Of a DNA stretch of 11,905 bases, positions 1 to 6,545 are shown in pieces (position 1 is the first letter of the stretch; each line of letters begins with the position of its first letter). This stretch comes from Oscillibacter sp. UBA6647 (lineage in GTDB: Bacteria; Bacillota; Clostridia; Oscillospirales; Oscillospiraceae), in assembly GCA_002455655.1 (NCBI GenBank), contig DKLF01000099.1, positions 1 to 11,905 of the forward strand. Reading direction: 5' to 3'. A model generated the notes under the pieces. That model saw only the letters and a list, made by a program, of their open reading frames with translations. It ran no database searches and was not told where the DNA came from. The position numbers and the translations under genes are program-made.

Positions 1-879
1 CTCCTTGCCCCGCATTGTCTCGGTCAGCTCCAGATTTCTGCGGGAGCTTAAATCCAGCTCCATAAACCGGCCCTGCTCGTAATAGTCCAGGCGGTTGATG
101 TGGCTCAGGTCCGTCTTCTGGGTTTCGTAGAGATACTTTAAAAGCCCGCCCAGCGCCATGCCTGCCGCCGGATTGTCCGTGGGCAGGCTTTGCCAGCCAT
201 CTTCGCCGAACTGGGCGCGGATGTTTTTCTCCGCTTCCCCGGGGAGGAAGCGGCCCTCGCCGCCGTTTTCCACCCGGCAGTTGAATTTCTCCCGCAGGGC
301 CTCCGTCAAATGCTCCTCGGCAAAGGCCCCGTCGTTCACCACCGCCTCGGCGGGGGAGAAGCGGCCAAGCTCGTTGACAATGTGCTCCGCCCGGTCTTTT
401 CCTGAAAAGGACGTGACGTGGGTTTCGCCCGTGGACATGTCGCAAAAGGCCGCCCCGGCGTGTTTGGAGTCGAGGTAGATTCCGCACAGGAAGTTGCCCG
501 CCTTCTCGTCCAGACATGCCGCGTCAATCACCGTTCCCGGCGTGACCACCCGGATGATATCCCGCTCCACCAGACCCTTGGCCGTGGCGGGGTCCTCCAT
601 CTGCTCGCAGATGGCCACCTTGTATCCCTTGGCAATCAGCCGGGCGATGTATGCGTCGCTGGAGTGATAGGGGATACCGCACATGGGGACCCGGTCCTCC
701 GGGGCCTTGTTGGGGTCCTTGTCCCGGCTGGTGAGGGTCAGGTTCAGCTCCTTCGACGCGGTGCGCGCGTCGCTGTCGAACATCTCATAGAAGTCCCCCA
801 GACGGAAAAACACGATGGAATCCGGGTTTTGCTCCTTGATTTTCAGATACTGCTTCATCATGGGGGTCAATTCCGCCAT
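1..879 (-). CDS. mutS: DNA mismatch repair protein MutS, N-terminal 293 codons (runs off left edge)
   Basis: MutS recognises mismatches and small loops in newly replicated DNA and recruits MutL in the cytoplasm. Only the N-terminal 293 residues lie in the window; the ATPase domain is beyond the left edge. Visible: the family opening TPMMKQYL (residues 5-12), the mismatch-binding F-Y-E motif (Phe30, Tyr31, Glu32, inside GDFYEMF), MCGIPYH and the AICEQMEDP segment, VTPGT, and then the connector domain (GIYLDSKHAGAAFCDMSTGE region). The reading ends inside the start of the core domain (NLELTETMRGKE), as in full-length MutS. The ATG at 879 is preceded by AGGTGA (892-887) with a 7-nt gap. It is the last gene of the miaB - MBL-fold - mutS minus-strand series, but a 157-nt gap upstream leaves room for its own promoter. 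Identification is secure; only the 3' end is missing, because of the window edge. Confidence 0.97.
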   Translation of the reverse strand, partial: MAELTPMMKQYLKIKEQNPDSIVFFRLGDFYEMFDSDARTASKELNLTLTSRDKDPNKAPEDRVPMCGIPYHSSDAYIARLIAKGYKVAICEQMEDPATAKGLVERDIIRVVTPGTVIDAACLDEKAGNFLCGIYLDSKHAGAAFCDMSTGETHVTSFSGKDRAEHIVNELGRFSPAEAVVNDGAFAEEHLTEALREKFNCRVENGGEGRFLPGEAEKNIRAQFGEDGWQSLPTDNPAAGMALGGLLKYLYETQKTDLSHINRLDYYEQGRFMELDLSSRRNLELTETMRGKE

Positions 880-1036
880 GGATGGGTCACCTCATTCTCT
901 TTCTAAGCTAAAAGCCGCAGGTCCCGTCTATACGCGGGACAATGTATGTAAGAATTTCTGTTTTAACGCAAAGCGTGCCATATTTTCAGAGCAGCGCGGA
1001 CAGCACGCCGGATTTCCCAGCTTGCAACCGGTTATG
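880..1036 (-). promoter_or_regulatory. Intergenic region upstream of mutS with weak promoter candidate and inverted repeat
   Basis: This 157-nt gap separates the MBL-fold gene from mutS. On the minus strand a weak sigma-A-like pair is visible: TTCTTA (954-949), a 16-nt spacer, and TATAGA (932-927). The -10 box lies inside an inverted repeat at 921-940 (GTCCCG, 8-nt loop, CGGGAC). The repeat could be an operator or a leader structure; on neither strand is it followed by a clear T-run, so it is a poor terminator. A second small dyad, ACGC-AAA-GCGT, lies at about 966-976. Whether mutS is transcribed from here or by read-through from miaB cannot be settled from the sequence. Confidence 0.3.
921..940. 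repeat. Inverted repeat overlapping the putative mutS -10 box
   Basis: The 6-bp arms GTCCCG (921-926) and CGGGAC (935-940) flank an 8-nt loop. A T-G wobble can extend the stem by one pair. The dyad covers the best -10 candidate for mutS (TCTATA on the plus strand, 927-932) and lies about 40 nt upstream of its Shine-Dalgarno. It is seen directly in the sequence; any regulatory role is inference. Confidence 0.4.
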
Positions 1037-1867
1037 TTAGATTTCCGCAGTTGTGCCGCCGGTCATGTAGTGAAGCCGGTCCCCCAGCAGCTCTTTTAAA
1101 ATGGTAAATGCGTCCTGTCCGGTGCAGTGGCCGGTGTAGTAAACGGTAAGCTTCCGAGCCAAAAGCTCCCGGCCCACGGACTCCACCAGCTCTCTCGGCT
1201 CTGTTTCGCCGGTGCCGGGACTGTACAAATGGAACCCGGCGAATACCGCGTCCGGCGAGCGGCCCAAAAGCTCCTCTGCCCGGCGCAGAATGTTGACAAT
1301 GCCTCGGTGAGAGCAGCCCGCAAGCAAAACGGCCTTGCCGTCCTCGCAGATCAGAAGGTTCTGCTCGTGGCGAAACTCGTCCATGGGGTAGTCCTCGCCT
1401 TGCTTCTCTTTAAGCTTATCGTTGGCATGGGAACGGTAATCGGCGGTTTTGATGTCGGAAAAAAGCCGCAGCGTGTCGTCAATTGTCAGCGCGTCCCCGG
1501 TAAGCGTCAGCCGGTCTTCAAAGGGGCGGACCTCCTCCGGCATCCCGATAAACTCCGGAACGCCGTTTTTGCCCATTGCGTAATAGTCGCCCACAGCCGC
1601 GCGGCTCAGATAAACCCGCGCGGTTTTGTTGACGGAAAGAAACGGTGCAAGGCCCCCGGAATGGTCATCGTGGGCGTGGGAGAGCACGGCGGTGTCCACT
1701 AAAGCCAAATCCACCCCCAGAGCGCGGGCGTTGTCCAGTACGGCGGGACCGGGACCCATATCAAAGAGGATTTTGTGGGTTTTCGTCTCCACATACTGGC
1801 TCAGTCCGTGGGCGTGAACCACGTCGGCGCGGCAGGAGGTGTTTTCAAGCAAGGTTGTAATCTTCAT
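1037..1867 (-). CDS. MBL-fold metallo-hydrolase, COG1237-like, 276 aa
   Basis: A cytoplasmic metallo-beta-lactamase-fold protein with no signal peptide. The metal-binding motif is HAHDDH (His64, His66, Asp68, His69) followed by SGG. Downstream are GCSHRGIVNI (Cys185, His187), AGFHL (His213) and TGHCTG (His247). This set matches the COG1237 family, which includes archaeal proteins assigned to methanopterin precursor synthesis; most bacterial members have no known substrate, so the substrate is left open. The start chosen is the ATG at 1867, preceded by AAAGGAG (1882-1876) with an 8-nt gap. The frame stays open upstream to 2053, but that would run into the miaB 3' end and lacks a comparable ribosome site. 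The gene starts 47 nt after the miaB stop and is probably co-transcribed with it. The fold is certain; the exact reaction is unknown. Confidence 0.88.
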   Translation of the reverse strand: MKITTLLENTSCRADVVHAHGLSQYVETKTHKILFDMGPGPAVLDNARALGVDLALVDTAVLSHAHDDHSGGLAPFLSVNKTARVYLSRAAVGDYYAMGKNGVPEFIGMPEEVRPFEDRLTLTGDALTIDDTLRLFSDIKTADYRSHANDKLKEKQGEDYPMDEFRHEQNLLICEDGKAVLLAGCSHRGIVNILRRAEELLGRSPDAVFAGFHLYSPGTGETEPRELVESVGRELLARKLTVYYTGHCTGQDAFTILKELLGDRLHYMTGGTTAEI

Positions 1868-1914
1868 GAGATTCGCTCCTTTCAAGAACCCGCGGCAAAA
1901 GCTGCCGAGGAAAT

Positions 1915-3333
1915 TCAGACTGTGACTGCCTCTCCGTACAGTGCCCAGGTATTGCTGTCGGTAATTTTTACGTCCGCAAAGGTCCCAATCAGGGATTTGT
2001 CTCCTTTGACGCGCACCAGACGGTTCCCCTCCGTACGGGAGGAAAGGGGCCAATCGGCGTCTTCGCTCTCCCCGTCCACCAAAACGCGCTCGATTTTCCC
2101 CACATAGGCAGCGTGGGCTGCGGCAGACTTGGCGTTTTGCACCTCCAGCAGCCGGTCAAACCACTTCTGCTTTTCGCTGCGGGGCACCGGGTCGGGCAGC
2201 TCCGCCGCTTTCGTGCCGGGGCGGGGACTGTAAATAAAGGTGAACAGGGCGTCAAAGCCCACGTCCTCCACCAGAGACACGGTTTCCATGGCCTCTGCCT
2301 CCGTCTCCCCGGGAAAGCCGATAATCACGTCGCTGGTGAGCACCAGATTGGGCATTTTCGCCTTGGCATAGTTGATTTCTTCCAGATACTGCTCCCGAGT
2401 GTACCGCCGGTTCATCTCCTTCAAAACCCGGTTATTGCCGGACTGGAAGGGAAGGTGAAGCTGCTTTGCAACGTGGGAACACCGGGCCATGACGTCAAAT
2501 AGCTTGTGGGTCGCGTCCTTGGGATGGCTGGACATGAAGCGGATAAGATAGTCTCCGGGAATCTGGTCGATGTCGGAGAGCAGGTCTGCAAAGTCGTATC
2601 CGCCGCCAAGGTCGTTTCCGTAGGAATTTACGTTTTGACCCAGAAGGGTAATCTCCTTGTATCCGGCCTCCACTAGCTCCCGCACCTCTGCCAATACCGC
2701 ATCTTGGCTCCGGCTGCGCTCCCGGCCCCGGACGTAGGGCACGATGCAGTATGAACAGAAGTTGTTGCACCCGTACATAATGGAAACCCAGGCCTTGGCT
2801 CCCTCTTGGCGTAGGGTGGGAAGCCCCTCGGCAATGCTGCCGACTTCGTCCTCCACGGCGAACACCCGCCCGTGGGACTCGTATACCTGCCACAAAAGCT
2901 CCGGGAATTTCCACAGCGCGTGAGGCCCGAATACCAAATCCACATGGCGGTAGGATTCCTTCACCCGCTTGCCCACCCGCTCTTCCTGCGCCATGCAGCC
3001 GCACAGGCAGATAATCTGGTGGGGGTTGGCCTTCTTCGTATGGGTCAGGGCGCCGAGGTTGCCGAACACCCGCTGCTCCGCGTGCTCCCGGATGGCGCAG
3101 GTGTTGAGAATCACCACGTCGGCCTCCTTCGGCTCGTCGGTGAGGGAAAAGCCCATCTCCTTCAGCATACCCATCAGCTTTTCCCCGTCGGCCACGTTCT
3201 GCTGGCAGCCGAAGGTGTCAACGCAGGCGGCGGGACGGCTTTCCCGCGATAAGAGCATGGTATGAATCAATTCCGTAAAGCCCCGCTGGCGCGCAATCTC
3301 CTCTGGGGCAATGGTCACGTTTTTGCGTTCCAA
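1915..3333 (-). CDS. miaB: tRNA-2-methylthio-N6-dimethylallyladenosine synthase MiaB, TTG start, 472 aa
   Basis: MiaB is a radical-SAM methylthiotransferase that converts i6A37 to ms2i6A37 in tRNAs reading UNN codons. Domains in order: the N-terminal methylthiotransferase domain, whose three cysteines hold the auxiliary [4Fe-4S] cluster (Cys43 in TFGCQQN, Cys79 in NTCAIRE, Cys113 in CGCMAQ); the radical-SAM core with CxxxCxxC (Cys189, Cys193, Cys196 in YGCNNFCSYC); and a C-terminal TRAM domain (about 408-472). The motifs LGQNVNSYG and DVIIGFPGET are typical of MiaB rather than MtaB or RimO. The start is set at TTG 3333 because GGAGGA (3346-3341) sits 7 nt upstream; the frame is open to an ATG at 3459, but that adds 42 unlike-family residues with no ribosome site. 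An N-terminal stretch of about 30 residues before the conserved domain is usual in clostridial MiaB. First gene of the minus-strand series. Confidence 0.95.
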   Translation of the reverse strand: MERKNVTIAPEEIARQRGFTELIHTMLLSRESRPAACVDTFGCQQNVADGEKLMGMLKEMGFSLTDEPKEADVVILNTCAIREHAEQRVFGNLGALTHTKKANPHQIICLCGCMAQEERVGKRVKESYRHVDLVFGPHALWKFPELLWQVYESHGRVFAVEDEVGSIAEGLPTLRQEGAKAWVSIMYGCNNFCSYCIVPYVRGRERSRSQDAVLAEVRELVEAGYKEITLLGQNVNSYGNDLGGGYDFADLLSDIDQIPGDYLIRFMSSHPKDATHKLFDVMARCSHVAKQLHLPFQSGNNRVLKEMNRRYTREQYLEEINYAKAKMPNLVLTSDVIIGFPGETEAEAMETVSLVEDVGFDALFTFIYSPRPGTKAAELPDPVPRSEKQKWFDRLLEVQNAKSAAAHAAYVGKIERVLVDGESEDADWPLSSRTEGNRLVRVKGDKSLIGTFADVKITDSNTWALYGEAVTV

Positions 3334-3340
3334 GGGTAAA

Positions 3341-3346
3341 TCCTCC
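3341..3346 (-). promoter_or_regulatory. Shine-Dalgarno deciding the miaB TTG start
   Basis: On the minus strand this reads GGAGGA, followed by 7 nt and then TTG (3333-3331). No ATG or GTG in frame has a comparable ribosome site, so this strong match fixes the start of MiaB at a TTG codon. Confidence 0.7.
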
Positions 3347-3360
3347 AAAACCTGAAAATG

Positions 3361-3412
3361 TCGATAATTTATCCACGTTAGCTTATCACAAAACAAAAAA
3401 AAGCACAAGCCG
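3361..3412 (-). promoter_or_regulatory. AT-rich tract, likely location of the miaB promoter
   Basis: Between miaB (minus) and lspA (plus) there is a marked AT-rich tract including a run of A on the plus strand (3391-3403). Read on the minus strand it offers T-rich -35-like sequence (TTGTTT) and TAAATT or GATAAA as -10-like boxes about 18-19 nt further on, but no hexamer pair is convincing. The rest of the gap (3413-3466) is GC-rich, with no clear element. Confidence 0.25.
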
Positions 3413-3466
3413 GATTTCCCCGGGGGGCGGTGACCCGCACACGGAAAAAACGCGCCCATGGGGAAG

Positions 3467-3495
3467 TTGCTTTTTTTCCAAAAATGAGGTAGGAT
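3467..3495 (+). promoter_or_regulatory. Candidate sigma-A promoter for lspA-rluD
   Basis: TTGCTT (3467-3472) and TAGGAT (3490-3495) are separated by 17 nt. The -35 matches 3 of 6 consensus positions and the -10 matches 4 of 6. Transcription would start near 3502, giving a leader of about 44 nt before lspA. Confidence 0.45.
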
Positions 3496-3545
3496 AGGGC
3501 ATAAATCTTTCAGAGAATCGGCGCATACCGCGCAGGGAGGTCTTT

Positions 3546-4040
3546 ATGCTCTATCTTATCGCCGGCGCAGGGCTTTTGGCTGTGGACCAGTGGGTCAAAT
3601 ATTGGGTGACGGTCCATCTGGAGCTGGGCGCGTCCGCGCCGCTGTTTCCCGGCTTTCTGGAGCTGCTGCGGATTCATAATTACGGCGCGGCCTGGTCCAG
3701 CTTTTCCGGGATGCGGTGGCTGCTGCTGGCGCTGACAGGGGCCATTGTGTTGGCCGTCATCTTTGCCGTGGCGAAAAAACTGGTGCGCCATTCGCTGGGG
3801 CTGGCAGCCGCCACGCTGATTATCTCCGGGGGGCTTGGCAATATTCTTGACCGGGCGCGGCTGGGGTATGTGGTGGATATGTTCAACTTCCAGTTTATGC
3901 GCTACCCCGTGTTCAACGTGGCGGACATCTGCATCGTGTCCGGGGCCATTCTGGGGGCGGTATACTACCTGTGGTTTTATGAGATGTACGATGGGAAGGA
4001 AAACGCAGATGGAAACGCTGACGCTGATAGCAAGTCCTGA
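3546..4040 (+). CDS. lspA: Lipoprotein signal peptidase LspA (signal peptidase II), 164 aa
   Basis: LspA is an integral membrane aspartyl protease that cleaves the signal peptide of diacylglyceryl-modified prolipoproteins just before the lipidated Cys. The catalytic aspartates are Asp111 (in GYVVDM) and Asp127 (in FNVAD). Other family landmarks are Asp14 and Lys18 (VDQWVK), Asn45 (HNYGAAW) and Asn99-Asp102-Arg103 (GNILDR). Four hydrophobic segments are visible (about 3-20, 57-76, 85-100, 128-146), and 164 aa is a normal length. The C-terminus is a short charged, Asn/Asp-rich tail (KENADGNADADSKS) that overlaps the start of the next gene. The start ATG has GGGAGG (3535-3540) 5 nt upstream. The overlap and shared promoter make lspA-rluD a two-gene operon, a common pairing in Firmicutes. 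Confidence 0.96.
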   Translation: MLYLIAGAGLLAVDQWVKYWVTVHLELGASAPLFPGFLELLRIHNYGAAWSSFSGMRWLLLALTGAIVLAVIFAVAKKLVRHSLGLAAATLIISGGLGNILDRARLGYVVDMFNFQFMRYPVFNVADICIVSGAILGAVYYLWFYEMYDGKENADGNADADSKS

Positions 4041-4932
4041 GGACGGGTTGCGACTGGATGCGTTCTTGACCGCCCGGGGGCCCGGACTGACCCGTTCTGC
4101 CGCCGCGCGGCTGATCGGGGAGGGCAAAGTGCTGGTGGACGGAAAAAAACCTGCCAAAAGCCTGCGCCTTGCCGGCGGGGAGACGGTGACGGTGGAACTG
4201 CCTCCGCCGGAGGCGTCCGAAGCCTTACCGGAGGATATTCCGCTGGACGTGGTGTATGAGGACGGGGACGTGATTGTTGTGAACAAGCCCCGGGGGCTGG
4301 TGGTCCACCCCGCCCCGGGCCATCCCGGCGGCACGCTGGTGAACGCCCTGCTGAACCGGTGCGGCGACTCCCTCTCTGGCGTGGGCGGGGTGCTGCGCCC
4401 CGGCATTGTCCACCGCATCGACAAGGACACCTCGGGTCTCATCATCGCCGCGAAAAACGATTTTGCCCACGGGCGGCTTTCCGCCCAGCTTCAGGACCAT
4501 ACGCTGGCCCGGATCTACGAGTGTATCGTGGTGGGAAATCTCAGGGAGGATTCCGGCACGGTGGACGCGCCTCTTGGCCGCTCTCCCGCTGACCGGAAAA
4601 AGCAGGCGGTGGTGCAGGGGGGCCGCCGGGCCGTGACCCATTGGGAGGTCATCGCACGCTATCCCGGCTTCACCCATGTGCGCTGTCATTTAGAGACGGG
4701 GCGCACCCACCAGATTCGCGTCCACATGGCGCATTTGGGCCACCCCATTCTGGGAGACACGGTGTACGGCGCGAAAAAGCCCGTCCCGGGATTGCAGGGC
4801 CAGTGTCTCCACGCGGCGGGACTTCGATTTCTTCATCCCCGGACGGGGCAGCCGGTGGAGCTTACCTGTCCGCTGCCGGAGGAATTTTTGCGCCAGCTAC
4901 GAAAACTGGAAGAGGGAAGGCGGCCTCTTTGA
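4009..4932 (+). CDS. RluD-type 23S rRNA pseudouridine synthase (RluA family), 307 aa
   Basis: An RNA-modifying enzyme that isomerises uridine to pseudouridine, in this family usually in helix 69 of 23S rRNA (positions 1911/1915/1917, E. coli numbering). An S4 RNA-binding domain occupies about residues 14-62, followed by the catalytic domain with HRIDKDTSG (135-143); the catalytic Asp is Asp138. Other family blocks are VVNKPRGLVVHP (90-101), ETGRTHQIRVHM (229-240) and GHPILGDTVYG (244-254). The start is the ATG at 4009, preceded by GGGAAGGA (3993-4000) with an 8-nt gap. The frame is open back to 3835, but that would lie antiparallel to no known domain and inside lspA. The 32-nt overlap with lspA suggests translational coupling. 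Which uridines are modified cannot be told from sequence; RluD-like and YlyB-like Firmicutes proteins share these motifs. Confidence 0.92.
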   Translation: METLTLIASPEDGLRLDAFLTARGPGLTRSAAARLIGEGKVLVDGKKPAKSLRLAGGETVTVELPPPEASEALPEDIPLDVVYEDGDVIVVNKPRGLVVHPAPGHPGGTLVNALLNRCGDSLSGVGGVLRPGIVHRIDKDTSGLIIAAKNDFAHGRLSAQLQDHTLARIYECIVVGNLREDSGTVDAPLGRSPADRKKQAVVQGGRRAVTHWEVIARYPGFTHVRCHLETGRTHQIRVHMAHLGHPILGDTVYGAKKPVPGLQGQCLHAAGLRFLHPRTGQPVELTCPLPEEFLRQLRKLEEGRRPL

Positions 4933-4960
4933 GGAAAACCGATCCATTTTAAAAAACCGA

Positions 4961-4985
4961 AAAGAGCCTGAGAAACCGGGCCTTT
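4961..4985. repeat. Weak stem-loop between converging genes
   Basis: AAAGAGCC (4961-4968) can pair with GGCCTTT (4979-4985) with one bulged A, leaving a 10-nt loop. On the minus strand it is followed after four nucleotides or so by a T-run (about 4951-4956), so it may act as a second, back-up terminator behind the stronger hairpin at 4994-5025. On the plus strand the stem is followed by A residues and is unlikely to terminate rluD on its own. Confidence 0.3.
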
Positions 4986-5025
4986 AAAAAATCAGCCGCG
5001 CCGGTGAGCATTCTCCGGCGCGGCT
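4986..5025 (-). terminator. Rho-independent terminator of the LCP / SLH-transglutaminase unit
   Basis: A perfect 11-bp GC-rich stem: AGCCGCGCCGG (4994-5004) pairs with CCGGCGCGGCT (5015-5025) across a 10-nt loop. Read on the minus strand it is followed by GATTTTTTA (4993-4985), a classic U-tract, and it lies just after the stop codon of the minus-strand gene that ends at 5037. On the plus strand the stem is followed only by GGTTTATGTATTT, so termination of rluD from the other side is possible but weaker. Confidence 0.85.
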
Positions 5026-5036
5026 GGTTTATGTAT

Positions 5037-6509
5037 TTACCATGGATGGAAGCTGCGGGACTGGGCCTCGGTCATGGCGAAATAGCGGTAATCTACGCCG
5101 TTTGTGCTGTCGCCCCATGTGGTATCAATGTGATAGGACGTGCCGTCCAAAGTGGCCACCGTCCAGATGTGGTCGGGGTTGGACAGGGCGTAGCAGTCGA
5201 TTCCCTCCAGCTTTAAAAGAAGGTTGTAGGCCCCGGAGTATCCGTCACACACAGCCGTTCCGTGGCGAAAGAGGGTATAACCGATGTGAGAAAGGGAGTC
5301 GGGCCCGGCGGCAGTGTCATAAACGCAGTTGTCACAAATCCACTTGAAGTAAACACTGGCTTTTTCCATCTGGGTCATGTTCGCCGTGATCGCGCCTTCG
5401 GCCCACAGCCGGTCGTGCAGGGCGATGGCGGCTTGAAGGGTGTAGTCCCGGTAGGCGGGAAGGTTTGCCCCCGCCGCCACGGCGGAAAAGGTCAGCGTTA
5501 CCCGTCCGGTCATTGTTTCGTAGGTGCACTCCACAGAGTTGTACATTTGCTCGCAGTAAGATTTGACGACGGCCAGCGCTTTGTTCATCATGTCGCCCGC
5601 CTGTGCGGAGGTAATGTATGTGCCGTAATTCAGCTCCAGTACGTTCGTCTCCTGAGAGAGCATGTAGGCCACGCTGGAGGCAATCTGCTCCTGCGTGGAG
5701 GGTGCGGGGAAATAGGTGGCGCTCGAGGTGACCAAATCTCCCCAAGAGGTGCCCGCTACGCTGTAATCCGGAGCCTCCGGGACCTCCAGAACGGTCCACG
5801 CGGGCGTCAGGCGCAAAGCGGGGTCCACGATCCGGGTCAGCATGGCCGCCGCCGCCCCGCGCGTCACCGCATTTTCAGGGCCGAAGGTTCCCGCGCTGTC
5901 GGACCCGGCGGACACGCCGGCTTTGTAAAGCGTCAGAATATCGTTGTAATAGGGCGTATACTCCGTCACGTCCGTGATAAACTGACGGGAGGCATACGCT
6001 CTTGTCACCAGCTCGTCGTTGATGGCGGGAAGCGCCTCCGCCGGGAGAGCCGCCGCCAGCACATGAGCTGTCTGAGCCCGGGTGGCAGGGCCTTTATAAA
6101 GCCCGTCCAGCTCCGAGGCAAGCACGCCCACGCTTTGAAGATAGGCGAGATACGGCTCATAGGCCGACTGGCCCTCAGTTCGGAAGGCGGCGGCGCCGGA
6201 TTCGGCATCCCCCGTGGCGTACAGGCTGCGGATGCGGCCCGCAAAAATTACAATCTGCCCAACGGTCATGCCGTCCTTCGAGCCGAAAGAGCCGTCGCTC
6301 TTGCCAACCGACAGACCGTATTCGTACAGGGCGGCTACGTTGCCGTAGAAAACCGAGTCGGGAGTTACGTCGGAAAATTCGCCGGCATAGGTTTTCGCGC
6401 GGACAAAGTTATCCGCCGAATTTTCAGCCGCCGCTGCGGGAACGCACAGGCCAACTGCCAGAATAAGCGCCAGCAGCAGCCCCGGCAGGCGCAGCTTCAG
6501 ATATATCAT
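5037..6509 (-). CDS. Secreted protein with three SLH-like repeats and a C-terminal transglutaminase-like domain, 490 aa
   Basis: An exported surface protein. A signal peptide is clear (residues 1-28: MIYLKLR, hydrophobic core, PAAAA). Three S-layer-homology repeats follow at about 44-95, 112-157 and 175-229; FSDVTPDSVFYGNVAALYE and FITDVTEYTPYYNDI are the recognisable SLH openings. The usual ITRAE signature is degraded to TVGQ (82-85), TRAQ (143-146) and TRGA (216-219). The C-terminal domain (about 380-480) is transglutaminase/protease-like, with the Cys-His-Asp triad at Cys421 (AVCDGYS), His447 (DHIWT) and Asp462 (HIDTTW). Family knowledge: such domains act as cysteine peptidases or cross-linkers; the substrate is unknown. 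The start ATG has GAGGAGG (6520-6514) 4 nt upstream. It lies 36 nt after the LCP stop and ends at a strong terminator, so it is the second gene of a two-gene operon. Confidence 0.9.
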   Translation of the reverse strand: MIYLKLRLPGLLLALILAVGLCVPAAAAENSADNFVRAKTYAGEFSDVTPDSVFYGNVAALYEYGLSVGKSDGSFGSKDGMTVGQIVIFAGRIRSLYATGDAESGAAAFRTEGQSAYEPYLAYLQSVGVLASELDGLYKGPATRAQTAHVLAAALPAEALPAINDELVTRAYASRQFITDVTEYTPYYNDILTLYKAGVSAGSDSAGTFGPENAVTRGAAAAMLTRIVDPALRLTPAWTVLEVPEAPDYSVAGTSWGDLVTSSATYFPAPSTQEQIASSVAYMLSQETNVLELNYGTYITSAQAGDMMNKALAVVKSYCEQMYNSVECTYETMTGRVTLTFSAVAAGANLPAYRDYTLQAAIALHDRLWAEGAITANMTQMEKASVYFKWICDNCVYDTAAGPDSLSHIGYTLFRHGTAVCDGYSGAYNLLLKLEGIDCYALSNPDHIWTVATLDGTSYHIDTTWGDSTNGVDYRYFAMTEAQSRSFHPW

Positions 6510-6545
6510 AGGGCCTCCTCTTCTTCTTTCATCGCGCAGCCGCGC

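Noticed and set aside
1868..2053. Longer N-terminus for the MBL-fold protein
   Set aside because: The extension overlaps the 3' end of miaB and lacks a ribosome site, whereas AAAGGAG lies 8 nt before the ATG at 1867.
3510..4445. 311-codon open frame on the minus strand
   Set aside because: It covers both lspA and the 5' part of the rluD-type gene in antisense, with no family-like sequence.
6506..6532. 8-codon mini-ORF (ATG at 6532, MKEEEEAL) ending in an ATGA overlap with the SLH-transglutaminase start
   Set aside because: It has no ribosome site of its own, and its codons are simply the purine-rich Shine-Dalgarno region; it could aid re-initiation after the LCP stop, but nothing beyond the overlap supports this.
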